Both the position numbers and the translations under genes were made by a program. Under the pieces are notes generated by a model. The model had not been told where the DNA came from. It saw nothing but the letters and a program-made list of their open reading frames with translations, and did not search any database. Of a stretch of 23,294 nt of DNA, positions 6,092 through 13,385 are shown in pieces. Position 1 is the stretch's first letter; every line of letters begins with the position of its first letter. Source of the stretch: Lachnospiraceae bacterium (lineage in GTDB: Bacteria; Bacillota; Clostridia; Lachnospirales; Lachnospiraceae); contig CAAFXE010000231.1 in the NCBI GenBank assembly GCA_900766915.1, positions 1-23,294 on the forward strand, read 5' to 3'.

Positions 6092-6154
6092 ATGAAAGCA
6101 TACTACCGGAATACAGCAGAGAAAAATGAACAACCAAAAGGAAAATTCAAGTAA
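6092..6154 (+). CDS. Possible 20-residue peptide
   Basis: A short frame (MKAYYRNTAEKNEQPKGKFK) follows GGGAGGAAG at 6072-6080, a good ribosome site about 12 bases away. It lies in a region otherwise without genes. Many phage early regions carry such peptides, but nothing beyond the ribosome site supports this one. Confidence 0.25.
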   Translation: MKAYYRNTAEKNEQPKGKFK

Positions 6155-6198
6155 ACAGGTACAAACAGCAGTACATAGAATCTACCAGAGGTGATGGT

Positions 6199-6351
6199 AT
6201 GGGAAATATAACATGCAGGTTATTTGTTCGATCTGAAAATGATACAGAGTATCGAAACTGGGATGATCTGACAGAAACAGAAAAAAAGAATATCAGTGAA
6301 TGTCTGAACAGAGAAGCTGCTCACGCTGGTGGATTTAAAGAGAAGACATAG
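6199..6351 (+). CDS. Small conserved phage protein, unknown function
   Basis: A 50-residue protein beginning MGNITCRLFVRSEN with YRNWDDLTETEKKNISECL in the middle. Short proteins of this pattern (a beta strand, then W-D-L-T-E-E-K and a helix) are familiar from Firmicutes prophages next to replication or regulatory genes, but no function is known to me. AGAGGTG lies 7 bases upstream of the ATG. It is followed by a stretch without clear genes and then a tRNA. Confidence 0.6.
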   Translation: MGNITCRLFVRSENDTEYRNWDDLTETEKKNISECLNREAAHAGGFKEKT

Positions 6352-6584
6352 AAAAAGGCACGTGAACGGCTTATGGGAGCTATACCAATTTTGCTGGCAT
6401 AATTACTAATTCTCCTATTTCATAAATGTATTTATACAAAATCCGGTTCGAATCCTGCAGTGCCATTAACCGTATGCCGTGAGCGGTTATGTTCCTAATA
6501 TGTATCTCAAAATCACGAAATGTTACGCAATCAACACCACGGCATTCCCGGATGCACTTAGGTGCTCCCACTATCCGGGAACAC
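6352..6584. other. Non-coding stretch upstream of the tRNA, with dyads
   Basis: No convincing gene is seen. Two inverted repeats occur: TAACCG with CGGTTA (about 6467-6490), and TCCCGGAT (6546-6553) with ATCCGGGA (6573-6580), the latter ending 4 bases before the tRNA and perhaps folding as a 5' leader hairpin. A GGTTCGAATCC string resembling a tRNA T-loop occurs near 6444-6454, but the flanks do not fold as a tRNA. A minus-strand frame (6380-6571) has no ribosome site. Confidence 0.5.
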
Positions 6585-6660
6585 GGACCTTTAGCTCAGT
6601 TGGTTAGAGCGGTGGCCTTATAAGCCACGCCTGTCCTGGGTTCGAGTCCCAGAAGGTCTA
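6585..6660 (+). tRNA. tRNA-Ile, anticodon UAU (reads AUA)
   Basis: The sequence folds as a cloverleaf: acceptor GGACCTT with AAGGTCT (one G-T pair), D arm GCTC/GAGC with a 9-base loop, anticodon stem GTGGC/GCCAC with loop CTTATAA, and T arm CTGGG/CCCAG with loop TTCGAGT, discriminator A, no encoded CCA. U33 and A37 are in place and positions 34-36 read UAU, which pairs with AUA. The variable loop is 7 bases, slightly longer than the usual 4-5. Most bacteria read AUA with a lysidine-modified CAU tRNA, so this phage copy is a distinct solution. It lies within the early operon. Confidence 0.88.
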
Positions 6661-6697
6661 TTTCTTGCAAGAAAATAACATAATGGAGAGACAAAAG

Positions 6698-6853
6698 ATG
6701 AAGAGAAGAATCAAAAGATTTGCGAGAGACAATAAATGGGCGATCATTTCCATTTTAGGCATTCTCACATGGCTGATGCTGGCACTGGAGATTTTAGCAG
6801 CTGCAGCGGATGTAGCGATTTTTTATGTAACAATGTCAAATTTAGCGGGCTGA
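6698..6853 (+). CDS. Small single-pass membrane protein
   Basis: A 51-residue protein with a basic N-terminus (MKRRIKRFARDNK) and one or two hydrophobic helices at about 15-45, so probably inner-membrane with the N-terminus inside. The start at 6698 has GGAGAG at a proper distance; an upstream in-frame ATG at 6683 lacks one. The stop lies in a hairpin, GCGGGCT/AGCCCGC (6845-6865), which could slow transcription but has only a poor T-run. Function is unknown. Confidence 0.6.
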   Translation: MKRRIKRFARDNKWAIISILGILTWLMLALEILAAAADVAIFYVTMSNLAG

Positions 6854-6898
6854 TACACAGCCCGCATATTTTGGAAAATTTTTCAGAAAGGAGACACC

Positions 6899-7126
6899 AT
6901 GGACGAACTTGATGTTGCGATGAAGGAAGCATATTCACTTGTTCCGGGAACCTACACAGGAAACTTAAGGTATTTGGGTGCGGCGGAGACAAAGCATGGA
7001 GATATCAACAGATATTACTGCAATGACCGTACCGGGGAGTATTTCTTCAACTCTGTTGCAATGGAGAGGTTCGACCGGGAAATGAAGGAAGCAGAAAGGA
7101 GAAGAAGATTATGTTCGAGAGCATGA
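6899..7126 (+). CDS. Small early phage protein, unknown function
   Basis: A 75-residue soluble protein with AAGGAGA upstream of its ATG. It contains two short segments that look like strands (YTGNLRYLGA, DINRYYCNDRTGEYFFNS) and ends in a charged helix. I recognise no domain. Its 3' end overlaps the next gene by 16 bases, a typical phage operon arrangement. Confidence 0.65.
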   Translation: MDELDVAMKEAYSLVPGTYTGNLRYLGAAETKHGDINRYYCNDRTGEYFFNSVAMERFDREMKEAERRRRLCSRA

Positions 7127-7374
7127 AGAAGAAATTCGAAGTGAGAAGGGTAAAAGGGCTGTCAAGGGCACTAACAATCGTGGACACCTATATGATGTCA
7201 GGGATGACACCGGAAGCGTTGGACAGAGCCTATGGACAGGCCTATGCAGAAATCCGGATGGAGTATATCAACGGAGATATTCCGGAGAATGATATGTGGG
7301 CAGCGTTGGCAACACTGGACAACCAGTACAATAAGCTTCGGCACAAGGCAATAGAAGCGTTATTGCTTGCATGA
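7111..7374 (+). CDS. Small helical phage protein, unknown function
   Basis: An 87-residue protein predicted by eye to be largely helical, with MSGMTPEALDRAYGQAYAEI in the middle. AAGGAG lies upstream inside the preceding gene, which it overlaps. There is no recognised family. It ends before a region of hairpins that separates it from the replication gene. Confidence 0.65.
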   Translation: MFESMKKKFEVRRVKGLSRALTIVDTYMMSGMTPEALDRAYGQAYAEIRMEYINGDIPENDMWAALATLDNQYNKLRHKAIEALLLA

Positions 7375-7378
7375 AAAT

Positions 7379-7487
7379 AGCCGACATGAATGCCGGCTTG
7401 GATCCCGTAAACGAGATTTATATGAACATTTATATTATATCATATGGGGTCTGGAAAAACAAGAAAATAAACGGTTTCGAGCCGTTT
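7379..7487 (+). terminator. Hairpins between the early genes and the replication gene
   Basis: Two structures are seen. AGCCGACAT (7379-7387) pairs with ATGCCGGCT (7390-7398) except for one A-C position. AAACGG (7469-7474) pairs with CCGTTT (7482-7487) over a 7-base loop and is followed by TTTTTAAAA, giving a weak intrinsic terminator. Because the next gene encodes an HUH replication-type protein, the GC-rich first hairpin is also a candidate nick or origin structure; this is inference. Confidence 0.45.
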
Positions 7488-7525
7488 TTAAAACTCGATA
7501 AAGATATTAAAGATAGGACAATCAT

Positions 7526-8319
7526 ATGGCAAAAAAGAGAAATACATGGTGGTTAAGAAACGGTGATGTGATCTACGTAGAGGAACACCATGATGGAATG
7601 TATGGAGCACCGGGAGAGAAACGATCGAAGAAGGCAAAACCTACAAAGGAGCAGATGCAGAAAGTAAATGCCATGAATAAGGAGAAGCGGGCACGGATGA
7701 GACTTCTGCAATATTTCAATCCCGGTGATTGTTTTGCAACTTGGACGTATGATACGAAGAACAGGCCGGGGGATATGAAAGAGGCACTGGCACATTTTCA
7801 GAAGGCTATGAGGTACGTCAGGAGGGAATATAAAAATAGAGGGAGGGAGCTCTTCTGGATCCGCAATATTGAAAAAGGTACTAAAGGAGCATGGCACATC
7901 CATTTGGTGATCAATGAGATCGGGGATACGGCCAGCATCCTGGAACGGGCATGGGAGCATGGAGTTACCTACTGTTCTGCAATCAAAAAGAACAGCAAGG
8001 TGTATGACGAGGACTTTTCGAAGCTGGCAAGCTACATCACAAAGGATGGACATACAGGCTATTCAAAAAGAACGGGGAATTGGCGAAGCCCAGGATCAAA
8101 GAAGCGAACTATAACACATCACGGAATATGCCGCTTCCGGAACCAAAGCCGAAGACATTTTACCGGTGGAAAAAAGAACCGAAGCCAAAGAAGGGTTATT
8201 ACATAATCAGGAGCTATGAAGGAATAAACCCTATGGGCTACAGGTACCGAAAATATACGATGGTTCGGCTGGATAGCGAAATTGACAGGATGGTGAGGGA
8301 AATATGGAATTCAGAGTAA
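7526..8319 (+). pseudogene. HUH-type rolling-circle replication protein, frameshifted
   Basis: The first frame (7526 to about 8077) contains the HUH metal site in GAWHIHLVIN (about residues 121-130) and a Tyr/Lys motif in LASYITKDG (about 168-176), as in phage and plasmid rolling-circle replication nucleases. After KRTG the frame turns to a basic nonsense tail and stops at 8206. The expected continuation (ELAKPRIKEANYNTSRN, then GYYIIRSYEG near the end) is found one base back in the -1 frame and ends at 8319, just past the next gene's start. The shift maps to the GGGG run at 8074-8077: one more G would restore a protein of about 264 residues. It is a recent deletion, a sequencing error in a homopolymer, or a -1 frameshift. 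The ribosome site is weak. Confidence 0.75.
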
Positions 8320-8744
8320 ACATCTACATAGAGACAAGCAGGCATGGGCCAAGCAAGGGACCTGGGAAGTATATGTATGTTATTGAGTATCTCTTGAAAA
8401 AGGGAGATCCAGTGACAAGGGAAGCGATAGAAAGCTTTGAATGCACTTATGAAAATGAGCTGGCATTAAAGGCGATCATAGCGGCGGCAAAGAGGCTTAC
8501 AAAGCCGTGCCTGATCCGGGTATATACCGGCTGCAATCATATTTTAAGCACCACGCATAACAGCTGGCATATCCAGTGGCAGAAAAACGGATGGAGAAAA
8601 TCCAACGGAAAAGAAGTAAGAAATGCTGCATTGTGGGAAGAACTGGTAGCAGTCATGGAACCACATGCAGTGACCTATACAAAGGATGAGCATTCCTACA
8701 GGAAGTGGATGCAGGAACAGATGGAAGGAGAAAGAAATGTTTGA
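8304..8744 (+). CDS. RNase H-like protein with altered catalytic residues
   Basis: A 146-residue protein that follows the RNase HI fold: first strands VNIYIETS and YMYVIEYLL, a helix with ENELALKAIIAAAKRL (47-64), a strand LIRVYTGCNHI and then WQKNGWRKSNGKEVRNAALWEEL (92-114), which is very like the basic/Trp region of RNase HI. The catalytic set is degraded: first Asp replaced by Glu10, the Asp of the TDS element replaced by Gly76 (YTGC), while the helix Glu and a late Asp128 remain. It may bind RNA-DNA hybrids without cutting. It starts inside the end of the replication gene (GAGGGA upstream) and overlaps the next gene by 8 bases. Confidence 0.75.
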   Translation: MEFRVNIYIETSRHGPSKGPGKYMYVIEYLLKKGDPVTREAIESFECTYENELALKAIIAAAKRLTKPCLIRVYTGCNHILSTTHNSWHIQWQKNGWRKSNGKEVRNAALWEELVAVMEPHAVTYTKDEHSYRKWMQEQMEGERNV

Positions 8745-9243
8745 GAAGTTTGGGGAATTTGACTCTGCAGAGGAAATGAACAGAAAAGCTGAAGAAATGT
8801 TAACAGCAGGAGAAACCAAAGGGATTTTGCAATTAGCGGAAGAGAACGGAATAGAAAAAGAGGATGCTGAAGATTTCATCGATGGATTCGCACCGGAATT
8901 TGCTTCACCGCTTATGGCAGCCATGGGAAAAATAAAAGTTGAGAGTGCAGATCTGGAATTGAAGGGAATCGTCAACGACTGGAAAGATCAGATTATTGAT
9001 TTATGCACGGAAGATCAGAAAATCTGTGTAGCAGTACGGAAAAAAGGAAAACAGATGAAAGAATGTATGGCAAGGCTGATCGCATTCTCTTTTGAAAATA
9101 AGGTTCAGATTAGTGACAAGATCGTTAAGGCAACAAAAGTGAAACATAACGGGAAAACAGAACCTTTTCGTGGACCACTGTATTTAGGAATTCCAAGCAG
9201 AGCACAGGTAAAACAGATTGTAAGGGATTATTATCTCGGATAG
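8737..9243 (+). CDS. AcrIIA9-like Cas9 inhibitor (anti-CRISPR)
   Basis: A 168-residue acidic protein that resembles the AcrIIA9 family from recall: FGEFDSAEEMNRKAEEM at the start, EENGIEKEDAEDFIDGFAPE with the following LMAAMGKIKVE in the middle, and VRKKGKQMKECMARL and YLGIPSRAQVKQIVRDYYLG at the end. AcrIIA9 proteins bind Cas9 and prevent target binding or cleavage. The start at 8737 has GGAGAAAG upstream; the frame extends further back to 8686 but those 17 residues lack a ribosome site and overlap the RNase H-like gene. Its place in the early operon fits an inhibitor needed soon after infection. The match is by remembered sequence pattern, not a search. Confidence 0.75.
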   Translation: MFEKFGEFDSAEEMNRKAEEMLTAGETKGILQLAEENGIEKEDAEDFIDGFAPEFASPLMAAMGKIKVESADLELKGIVNDWKDQIIDLCTEDQKICVAVRKKGKQMKECMARLIAFSFENKVQISDKIVKATKVKHNGKTEPFRGPLYLGIPSRAQVKQIVRDYYLG

Positions 9244-9250
9244 GAGCAGC

Positions 9251-9808
9251 ATGATTGCATATAAAGGATTTAACAAAGACCTCGTATGCACTATGGGAAA
9301 AGGATCCTATCAGTACGAGGTAGGAAAAACATATAAAGAAGACAGTGCAAAATGTGCTAGTACAGGTTTTCACTGCGTTGAAGAGCCGATTGAAGTGCTT
9401 ACATGGTATCCGAATGGAAGATTCTGTATGGTAAATGCCGGGGGCGATGTTCATGAAGACGGATGTAATAAGATATCATGCACGGAAATGACCATTTTGA
9501 AAGAAGTAACATTGCAGCAGCTGGGAGCTTTGGAGTGTAAATGGATCCAGGAGCATCCGGAAAGAAAATACAGCAGACATGTAGAAGAGAAAGAAGGAAC
9601 TGCAAAGAAAAACGGGATCGTGATCGTGCGAGGGAAGAACCCGAAGGCATCCGGCGAGATCGGAGCAACTATTTTTCTGCTGAAAGAGAAGAAAGGAAGC
9701 AAGGAGATCGAGGAGGTAGGGGTTTACCAGATAGACGGAGAAGAGTTTCTTCCGGATACGTTTTACAGAGTGGATGGGAGGAAGGCAAGATGCGTAAGGA
9801 AGAGCTGA
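9251..9808 (+). CDS. DUF7666-type phage protein
   Basis: A 185-residue protein whose first 100 residues follow the DUF7666 pattern: YKGFNKDLVC, a Y-x-V-G-K-T-Y element, then STGFHCVEEPIEVLTWY. The C-terminal part (about 115-185) is a different beta-rich segment with VIVRGKNPKASGEIGATIFL. Function of the family is not known to me; it is common in phage early regions of gut Firmicutes, next to PcfJ-like genes as here. GGAGCAG lies upstream of the ATG. The last 19 bases overlap the next gene. Confidence 0.7.
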   Translation: MIAYKGFNKDLVCTMGKGSYQYEVGKTYKEDSAKCASTGFHCVEEPIEVLTWYPNGRFCMVNAGGDVHEDGCNKISCTEMTILKEVTLQQLGALECKWIQEHPERKYSRHVEEKEGTAKKNGIVIVRGKNPKASGEIGATIFLLKEKKGSKEIEEVGVYQIDGEEFLPDTFYRVDGRKARCVRKS

Positions 9809-11979
9809 GAAAATTAAGGGCACTTCCGGCCACGAAGGAAATGATGGAAAAAGGAAAAAGCTTCCACGAAGAGACAGTAATACGTAGCTGGAACAATAGG
9901 ACCTATCAGAAGATCGTGCCGGAATATGATGTGCTGCTTAGAGTACAGAACCTCAGTAGGTATATCAAGGTAGCAGTCTTTCTTCCGGAAAAAATGAGAA
10001 AGGACATCAAGACGCCAAAGTATGAAATCTTCCTGAACGTCGAAGGGGAAGAATACATCACACGGGAACTGGACGATAAGGGGATAGAACTTCGGTGGCT
10101 GACAGCCATGGTAGGCAATCTGGATGGAATTGGATATATGAGTCCATACAGAGAGAATCTAAAGGTTTTTGTAAGCAGAGACGGACGGAAGACATTGAAT
10201 GCTCTCAAATTGGAGAATGAAGGTAGCAGTCCAAAAGGATTATACAGGTTAAAGGAATGGCAGCAGGAGCAGAAAGATAATAAGACAAAGAGAAAAGAGG
10301 AAGAAGAGCAGGCTCCGTGGGATGCTGACATGAAGCTGGTACCGGAAGTTCCAAAAGGATTCAACGAGTGGATGAGAAGGAACGCCGTATCAGATTGCTT
10401 CATCATTTACGAGTATGATCCGAAAAGGCAAAAAGTCGGATACTGCTCAAAGTGCAAAAAATATGTACAGATAAAGAATCCAAAACACGAAAAAAAGACC
10501 AGATGCCCGTCCTGTAGGACAGAAGCAGTATTTAAAGCCCATACAAGAATCCAGACATTGGTCACATATAACTATTATGCGGAGATCATTCAGAAATTCA
10601 AAGGTGGAATTGTGATCAGGTCGTTTAGCCAGACACAGACCTATAGAGGAAGAAAATACACGGATCCGGGTATCTATACACATGAATGCGGAAGAATCAT
10701 GATTTTTGATGACGGGACAATTAAAAAATATGATTGGAGATCTTATAAGAATAAATATTGTAGATGGATTCAGGATAAATATTATTTTCCATTTAAAAAA
10801 ACTGATTATTGGCAAAGACAAACAAAGTTGTACAAAAGGAATTTGCCACAGTTAAAAAAGCATAGCATGCTCAAACACAGTGCGATAGATCTTTGGCCAG
10901 AGCTTCCGGTATCGGTATCGAATTACATAGAGATCGAAAAAGGGAATCCGGCGATTGAGATGCTTGCAAAGATTGGGATGTTCAGGTTAGCGAAAGGACT
11001 GATTGACGAGGGCTACGATAAGGATCTGTTGAACCAGAGTGCTACAGGGATTTCAAAGATGTTAAAGATCGATAAAAGCAGACTGAAAAGACTGAAGGAA
11101 ATGGATGGAAACATCTTCTCGTTAAGGTGGATGCAGTATGAAAAAATGGCAAATACCATCTGGCCGGATGAAATGATTAAGGACTTTGGAGAAGCAAAGT
11201 TTAACACATCTGTGTTTGGTTTTCTGAGTGCTCCGATCAGTTTCGTGAAATGCCATAACTACTTAAAAAAACAGGCAGCAATGATGGGAGAATCCATGAG
11301 ACAGACGTTGTTCACGTGGAGGGATTATATCAATATGGCTGACCAACTGAAAATGAATACGAAATGCGATCAGATTGCAAGACCAAAAGACTTGAAATAT
11401 TCCCATGACGAGCTGGTGGTGATAAATCAGAAGAAGGGGCTGGAAAAGAAAGCGAAGGAAATAGAAAAGAAGTGGCCAAAGGTAAATAAACAGCTTCCGA
11501 AGCTGCAGAAATTTGAGTTCACACAGGGAGAATACACGATCATAGCACCAAAAAATATTCTCGATATTGTAACAGAGGGAACGATACTGGGACATTGCGT
11601 GCATACCTGTGACTACTATTTTTCCAGAATACAGACAGATGAGTCATATCTTTTCTTCTTAAGGAAAAGCAAACAGCCGGATATGCCATGGTACACGTTG
11701 GAAGTAGAGCCATCAGGAAATATAAGGCAGAAAAGAACCACCGGGGATAACCAGAATGAAGATTTTAAAAATGCGGTACCGTTTTTAAAGAAATGGCAGA
11801 AGCATTTCCAAAAACAGCTGACAGAGGAAGAAAAGAAGCTGGGAGAAATATCAAACGGACTCAGGGAAGAAAATTATAAGAATTTAAGGAAGAATGAAAA
11901 CCGGGTATGGCATGGGAAACTGGCAGGAAAGCTGCTTGCGGATGTGCTGGAACAGGATTTCATGGCTGCAGGAATGTAA
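9790..11979 (+). CDS. PcfJ-like protein
   Basis: A 729-residue protein of the PcfJ-like family. Landmarks are a zinc ribbon at about 218-243 (CSKCKKYVQI, then RCPSCRTEA), a central helical region and a C-terminal segment with LGHCVHTCDYYFSRI (about 600-614) followed by strands ending WYTLEVEPSGNIRQ, the hallmark of PcfJ. PcfJ was first named on the enterococcal plasmid pCF10; its biochemical role is not settled. The start at 9790 follows GGGAGGAAGG and avoids a longer frame back to 9541 that is a shadow of the DUF7666 gene. It is the largest protein in the window and lies in the early operon. Confidence 0.82.
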   Translation: MRKEELRKLRALPATKEMMEKGKSFHEETVIRSWNNRTYQKIVPEYDVLLRVQNLSRYIKVAVFLPEKMRKDIKTPKYEIFLNVEGEEYITRELDDKGIELRWLTAMVGNLDGIGYMSPYRENLKVFVSRDGRKTLNALKLENEGSSPKGLYRLKEWQQEQKDNKTKRKEEEEQAPWDADMKLVPEVPKGFNEWMRRNAVSDCFIIYEYDPKRQKVGYCSKCKKYVQIKNPKHEKKTRCPSCRTEAVFKAHTRIQTLVTYNYYAEIIQKFKGGIVIRSFSQTQTYRGRKYTDPGIYTHECGRIMIFDDGTIKKYDWRSYKNKYCRWIQDKYYFPFKKTDYWQRQTKLYKRNLPQLKKHSMLKHSAIDLWPELPVSVSNYIEIEKGNPAIEMLAKIGMFRLAKGLIDEGYDKDLLNQSATGISKMLKIDKSRLKRLKEMDGNIFSLRWMQYEKMANTIWPDEMIKDFGEAKFNTSVFGFLSAPISFVKCHNYLKKQAAMMGESMRQTLFTWRDYINMADQLKMNTKCDQIARPKDLKYSHDELVVINQKKGLEKKAKEIEKKWPKVNKQLPKLQKFEFTQGEYTIIAPKNILDIVTEGTILGHCVHTCDYYFSRIQTDESYLFFLRKSKQPDMPWYTLEVEPSGNIRQKRTTGDNQNEDFKNAVPFLKKWQKHFQKQLTEEEKKLGEISNGLREENYKNLRKNENRVWHGKLAGKLLADVLEQDFMAAGM

Positions 11980-11990
11980 GGAGAAAGAAA

Positions 11991-13385
11991 ATGAATGACG
12001 TAACGAAAAGAAGAACATATGAAGAGTTCAAACAGGAATTTGACGAGAATATGAGAAAAACCGCTGCGGATATGCAGGCGGTAGCAGAAGATTTTGTAGT
12101 AACCGGATATCTCTTAAGAGAAGCGGAAGATACGGACGTTTTAAGGGAAAGCGGCTACACATCCATGGGAGAATTTGCATTACAGTGCTATGGAATCTCC
12201 AAGGACCTTGCATCCAGATATATTGCCATCAATAAAAAGTATTCTGAGGGTGGCTATTCAAAACTGCTGGATGCGAAATACACGAATTTTGGTTATTCAA
12301 AACTGGCTGAGATGTTAACTCTTCCGGAAGTGGTAGCAGATGAGATCAGTCCGGAGATGACAAGGGAAGATATCAGGGAAATAAAGAGCGAGATCAAGGA
12401 AGAGAATGCGGTAAGTGATATTGAAGTTATGCTGGAAGCCAAGGATCAGGAGGTAGAAGAGGAAGAAGGTACCTTGGCCAAGGTACTGTATCAGATTTGC
12501 CATGAGAATCCAAAGATCTTTGAAAGACTGTGGGTAGCAGTCAGGGAAAAATACTCGGAGATAGAGTATTTACTGGATTCTTTAGCTCCATCAGGTATTG
12601 CAATGTTAAGCTGCCGCATCCCGGGGACAGGACGGTTAATGATGTCTGTAAAAGGATTGGATGAAAACCTTCAGGTGATCAATGTCCGCAGCAATGAGAA
12701 GGAAGAATTTACTTGGGAGGAGCTTCGGCAGGTAGCAGTACTGTTGTGTAAAGGCAACCATGGAAACTGGAAAGAAGCATGGGAAGAAAAGTATTCAGAA
12801 AAGCTTCCGGAAGAAAAACCGGAAGTTGCGCCGGCGCAACCGAAAGCAGAACGTGTAGTTAAAGCAAAACCAAAAAAACCGGAAAAACCAAAGGTAGAGG
12901 AAAAACCGAAGGTGCAGGATCCTGAACCGGTAGCAGTACCGGAAGAGCAGCTGCCGGGACAGATGGAAGTGGAAGATTTTCCGGAAGTACTTCCGACAAT
13001 GAGACAGGTTATAGAATCTATCGAGAAGGATGCGTACAAAGCGGCAGTGGAGGTTAAGAAAGATGAGTGGGAAGATGATGGAAATACAGGAAATGCCGGA
13101 GGAAGTGCTGAATGCATTCCGGAAGATCTTGGAAAAGGAGAACCAGAAGGTACAGGAAATAGAGAACCTGAACCGGAAACACAGGAGAGCCATGAAGAAA
13201 GCGGCAAGAAGGAAAGCTATGAAGAGATAAAAGAAGATATAGAGAGTATGTCTTGCCTGATATACGATAGGATGCGTGATTGGAGGGAAAAAGTCCCTAT
13301 GGAAGAATTGGAAGTAAGTTTGAGAAATGCAAAAAGAATTGTACAGCTGATAGAGCAGTTAATGGAAATGACGGAGGAAGAGTAA
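11991..13385 (+). CDS. Conserved phage protein with N-terminal helical domain and Pro/Glu-rich linker
   Basis: A 464-residue protein. Residues 1-165 are a well-formed domain with TGYLLREAED, a SGYTSMGEFALQCYGISKDLASRYI segment and SEGGYSKLLDAKYTNFGYSKL; similar sequences occur in Clostridia phages and plasmids, with features like helix-turn-helix/partition-associated proteins, but I cannot name a function. Residues about 190-270 form a second segment. A low-complexity region rich in Pro, Glu and Lys (about 275-420) contains VAPAQ, encoded by the second copy of the 16-bp palindrome. The C-terminus is a helix. The start at 11991 has AAGGAGA; the longer frame to 11907 overlaps PcfJ. Confidence 0.7.
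   Translation: MNDVTKRRTYEEFKQEFDENMRKTAADMQAVAEDFVVTGYLLREAEDTDVLRESGYTSMGEFALQCYGISKDLASRYIAINKKYSEGGYSKLLDAKYTNFGYSKLAEMLTLPEVVADEISPEMTREDIREIKSEIKEENAVSDIEVMLEAKDQEVEEEEGTLAKVLYQICHENPKIFERLWVAVREKYSEIEYLLDSLAPSGIAMLSCRIPGTGRLMMSVKGLDENLQVINVRSNEKEEFTWEELRQVAVLLCKGNHGNWKEAWEEKYSEKLPEEKPEVAPAQPKAERVVKAKPKKPEKPKVEEKPKVQDPEPVAVPEEQLPGQMEVEDFPEVLPTMRQVIESIEKDAYKAAVEVKKDEWEDDGNTGNAGGSAECIPEDLGKGEPEGTGNREPEPETQESHEESGKKESYEEIKEDIESMSCLIYDRMRDWREKVPMEELEVSLRNAKRIVQLIEQLMEMTEEE
12825..12840. repeat. 16-bp perfect palindrome, copy 2
   Basis: GTTGCGCCGGCGCAAC is identical to the copy at 1177-1192 and, like it, is read as V-A-P-A-Q in its gene. It sits in a disordered Pro/Glu-rich linker. With two flanking A bases the two copies agree over 18 bp. 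Confidence 0.9.

Noticed and set aside
6404..6470. A second tRNA suggested by GGTTCGAATCC
   Set aside because: The acceptor arms partly pair, but the D arm and the anticodon arm do not form and the T stem has mismatches.
6380..6571. 63-residue minus-strand frame before the tRNA
   Set aside because: It starts at GTG with no ribosome site and lies in an area of dyads; no recognisable pattern.
7371..7556. 61-residue frame overlapping the start of the replication gene
   Set aside because: It overlaps the 5' end of the HUH gene, runs through two hairpins and lacks a ribosome site; composition is not protein-like.
8060..8080. Programmed -1 slippery site in the replication gene
   Set aside because: Neither the A-run nor the GGGG run gives a canonical heptamer in the zero frame; an indel is simpler.
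12671..13207. 178-residue minus-strand frame rich in Ser, Phe and Gly
   Set aside because: It is the reverse-strand shadow of the Pro/Glu/Lys-rich linker of the gene at 11991-13385 and has no ribosome site.
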